The notes under the pieces were generated by a model that ran no database searches, had not been told where the DNA came from, and was given only the letters and a program-made list of their open reading frames with translations. The position numbers and the translations under genes were made by a program. This document shows positions 6,130-6,716 of a stretch of DNA of 6,716 nucleotides, piece after piece (within the stretch, counting starts at the first letter, position 1; every line of letters begins with the position of its first letter). The stretch covers positions 1-6,716 of the forward strand of contig JAKSCY010000632.1 of the NCBI GenBank assembly GCA_022360355.1, read 5' to 3'. Source of the stretch: Chlorobiales bacterium. GTDB taxonomy: Bacteria; Bacteroidota; Chlorobiia; Chlorobiales; Chlorobiaceae.

Positions 6130-6673
6130 GTTTTCCTCCTGAATGTTCACATTTAGTATTTAAGCTTGGAAACACAACGTAAATAACTTCAGCATGCTCG
6201 TACTCCTTGTCGCCTGCCATTACTGCTTGCCTTCTCTACAGTGGTAGAACCTTTTTTATCACCTCCTTTTATAAAGGCTAAGATTAATCGGATCGCCCCG
6301 CCTAAGCCGCGGGTTTTTGATTTTCAGCCCATACGAGGGCTCAATCGGAAACAGTGGAAAAAAAATCGTTAATCTATTTGACTTAAGGGGGTCGGGGTGT
6401 TTGTGACTTTTTATTCCAGCATCTTGCGGGTCATTAAAAACATATTCCTTGCAACCGGTTTATTGGGCTTCGGGACGGGAATATGCCGCAAAGGGGATAC
6501 TGAGTGTACGGTAAACGATATACTGCACAATACCGGATCAGAGTATCGTGTCTTTTACAGCCGGTTGAAACAAGCCACTTACTTCGTAATTTCGTCAAAC
6601 ATGGTGAGATTATCAAGTAAATTCTCGAAAAACACAGGATATGAAGGTAGGGAAAATGAAAATGTTGTTCCTG
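6130..6673. other. 544-bp upstream region of hdcA without a convincing gene
   Basis: This stretch separates the radC stop from hdcA and should contain the cassette's promoter and leader. No good -35/-10 pair was recognised on the minus strand. It holds a strong hdcA ribosome site (6131-6136), an orphan full-length Shine-Dalgarno match on the minus strand (AAAAGGAGGTGAT, plus 6258-6270) with no ATG, GTG or TTG at useful spacing, and two short hairpins: AGCCC/GGGCT at 6326-6341 and CCCGC/GCGGG at 6297-6313. A 44-codon minus-strand frame (6086-6220) runs into hdcA in another frame. The remaining open frames show no recognisable protein. It may include decayed mobile DNA, but nothing identifiable was found. 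Confidence 0.6.
6297..6318 (+). terminator. Short GC hairpin followed by T-run (plus strand)
   Basis: CCCGC (6297-6301) pairs with GCGGG (6309-6313) around a 7-base loop and is followed by TTTTT (6314-6318) and then GATTTT. This has intrinsic-terminator form on the plus strand, yet no plus-strand gene precedes it. On the minus strand the same hairpin lies in the hdcA leader, about 168 bases before the start. Its role is uncertain. Confidence 0.35.
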
Positions 6674-6716
6674 CTATCCGAGCAATGATTGCTCCCTGAA
6701 GCTGAACCAGTTATCC
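6674..6716 (-). CDS. radC: RadC C terminus (partial; gene enters from the right)
   Basis: The minus-strand frame reads [13 protein letters not shown] and then TAG at 6674-6676. This is a typical RadC ending (SF.E.GLL-like) and is nearly the same as the end of the remnant at 1906-2067 ([14 protein letters not shown]). Over 46 aligned bases 40 agree; the single gap is three bases, keeping frame; three of the six substitutions are synonymous in this frame. The rest of the gene lies beyond the window, so whether it is intact cannot be seen. RadC is a JAB/MPN-domain protein once linked to DNA repair, with its true role unsettled. It is transcribed toward the hdcA cassette in the same direction. 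Confidence 0.72.
   Translation of the reverse strand, partial: DNWFSFREQSLLG

Noticed and set aside
6258..6270. ATCACCTCCTTTT read as the 3' end of a 16S rRNA gene
   Set aside because: The preceding bases do not match the conserved 16S 3' region, so this is only the Shine-Dalgarno complement seen from the other strand.
6434..6616. Minus-strand 60-codon frame between radC and hdcA
   Set aside because: No recognisable motif, no ribosome site and protein-unlike composition. It could be decayed coding DNA but cannot be supported.
6397..6699. Open frame of 100 codons on the plus strand (GTG start), unknown protein
   Set aside because: It has no recognisable family or good ribosome site and overlaps the 3' end of radC in antisense. 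The radC reading is supported by a second homologous copy, so this frame is probably fortuitous.
1..6716. tRNA genes, CRISPR arrays and insertion sequences
   Set aside because: No cloverleaf with a T-loop consensus, no regularly spaced repeats and no transposase motifs were seen by eye on either strand.

Overview
The window looks like a bacterial chromosome segment of intermediate base composition with Shine-Dalgarno-led genes. The conserved genes on the left (serS 5' end, yqeY-type gene, a short-chain dehydrogenase, a cold-shock protein) resemble, from memory, those of green sulfur bacteria (Chlorobiaceae: Chlorobium, Pelodictyon, Prosthecochloris). That assignment is an inference and was not checked by any search.

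Layout. Positions 1-1415 hold three minus-strand housekeeping genes: the first codons of seryl-tRNA synthetase, a GatB/YqeY-domain protein, and an NAD(P)-dependent SDR oxidoreductase. A divergent cold-shock gene (1601-1888, plus) follows, with a structured leader. Immediately after it, on the minus strand, lies a 5'-truncated radC 3' end (1906 to about 2067). Next comes a three-gene minus-strand cassette, transcribed from right to left: a pyruvoyl-type histidine decarboxylase proenzyme (hdcA, 5152-6129), a DUF885-like HExxH zinc metallopeptidase (3358-5049), and a eukaryote-like serine carboxypeptidase of family S10 (2051-3346). The last two are 11 bp apart. An 18-bp perfect hairpin separates hdcA from the metallopeptidase. 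Upstream of hdcA are about 540 bp without a convincing gene. At the right edge (6674-6716) the last 13 codons and stop of a second radC enter on the minus strand.

Interpretation. The two radC 3' ends are homologous: 40 of 46 aligned bases, one in-frame 3-base gap, and three of six substitutions synonymous in the radC frame. The cassette therefore sits exactly between a radC gene and a displaced radC 3' remnant. The simplest picture is an ancestral convergent pair, cold-shock gene and radC, into which a cassette of about 4.6 kb was placed. The junction lies where the stop of the carboxypeptidase gene is read out of radC sequence. No integrase or transposase is visible in the cassette.

Functionally, two cytoplasmic-looking peptidases of different mechanism are linked to an enzyme that makes histamine from histidine. 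This suggests an undescribed peptide-to-histidine-to-histamine pathway, or a peptide or amine tailoring pathway. The enzyme family calls are strong. The joint function is a hypothesis.
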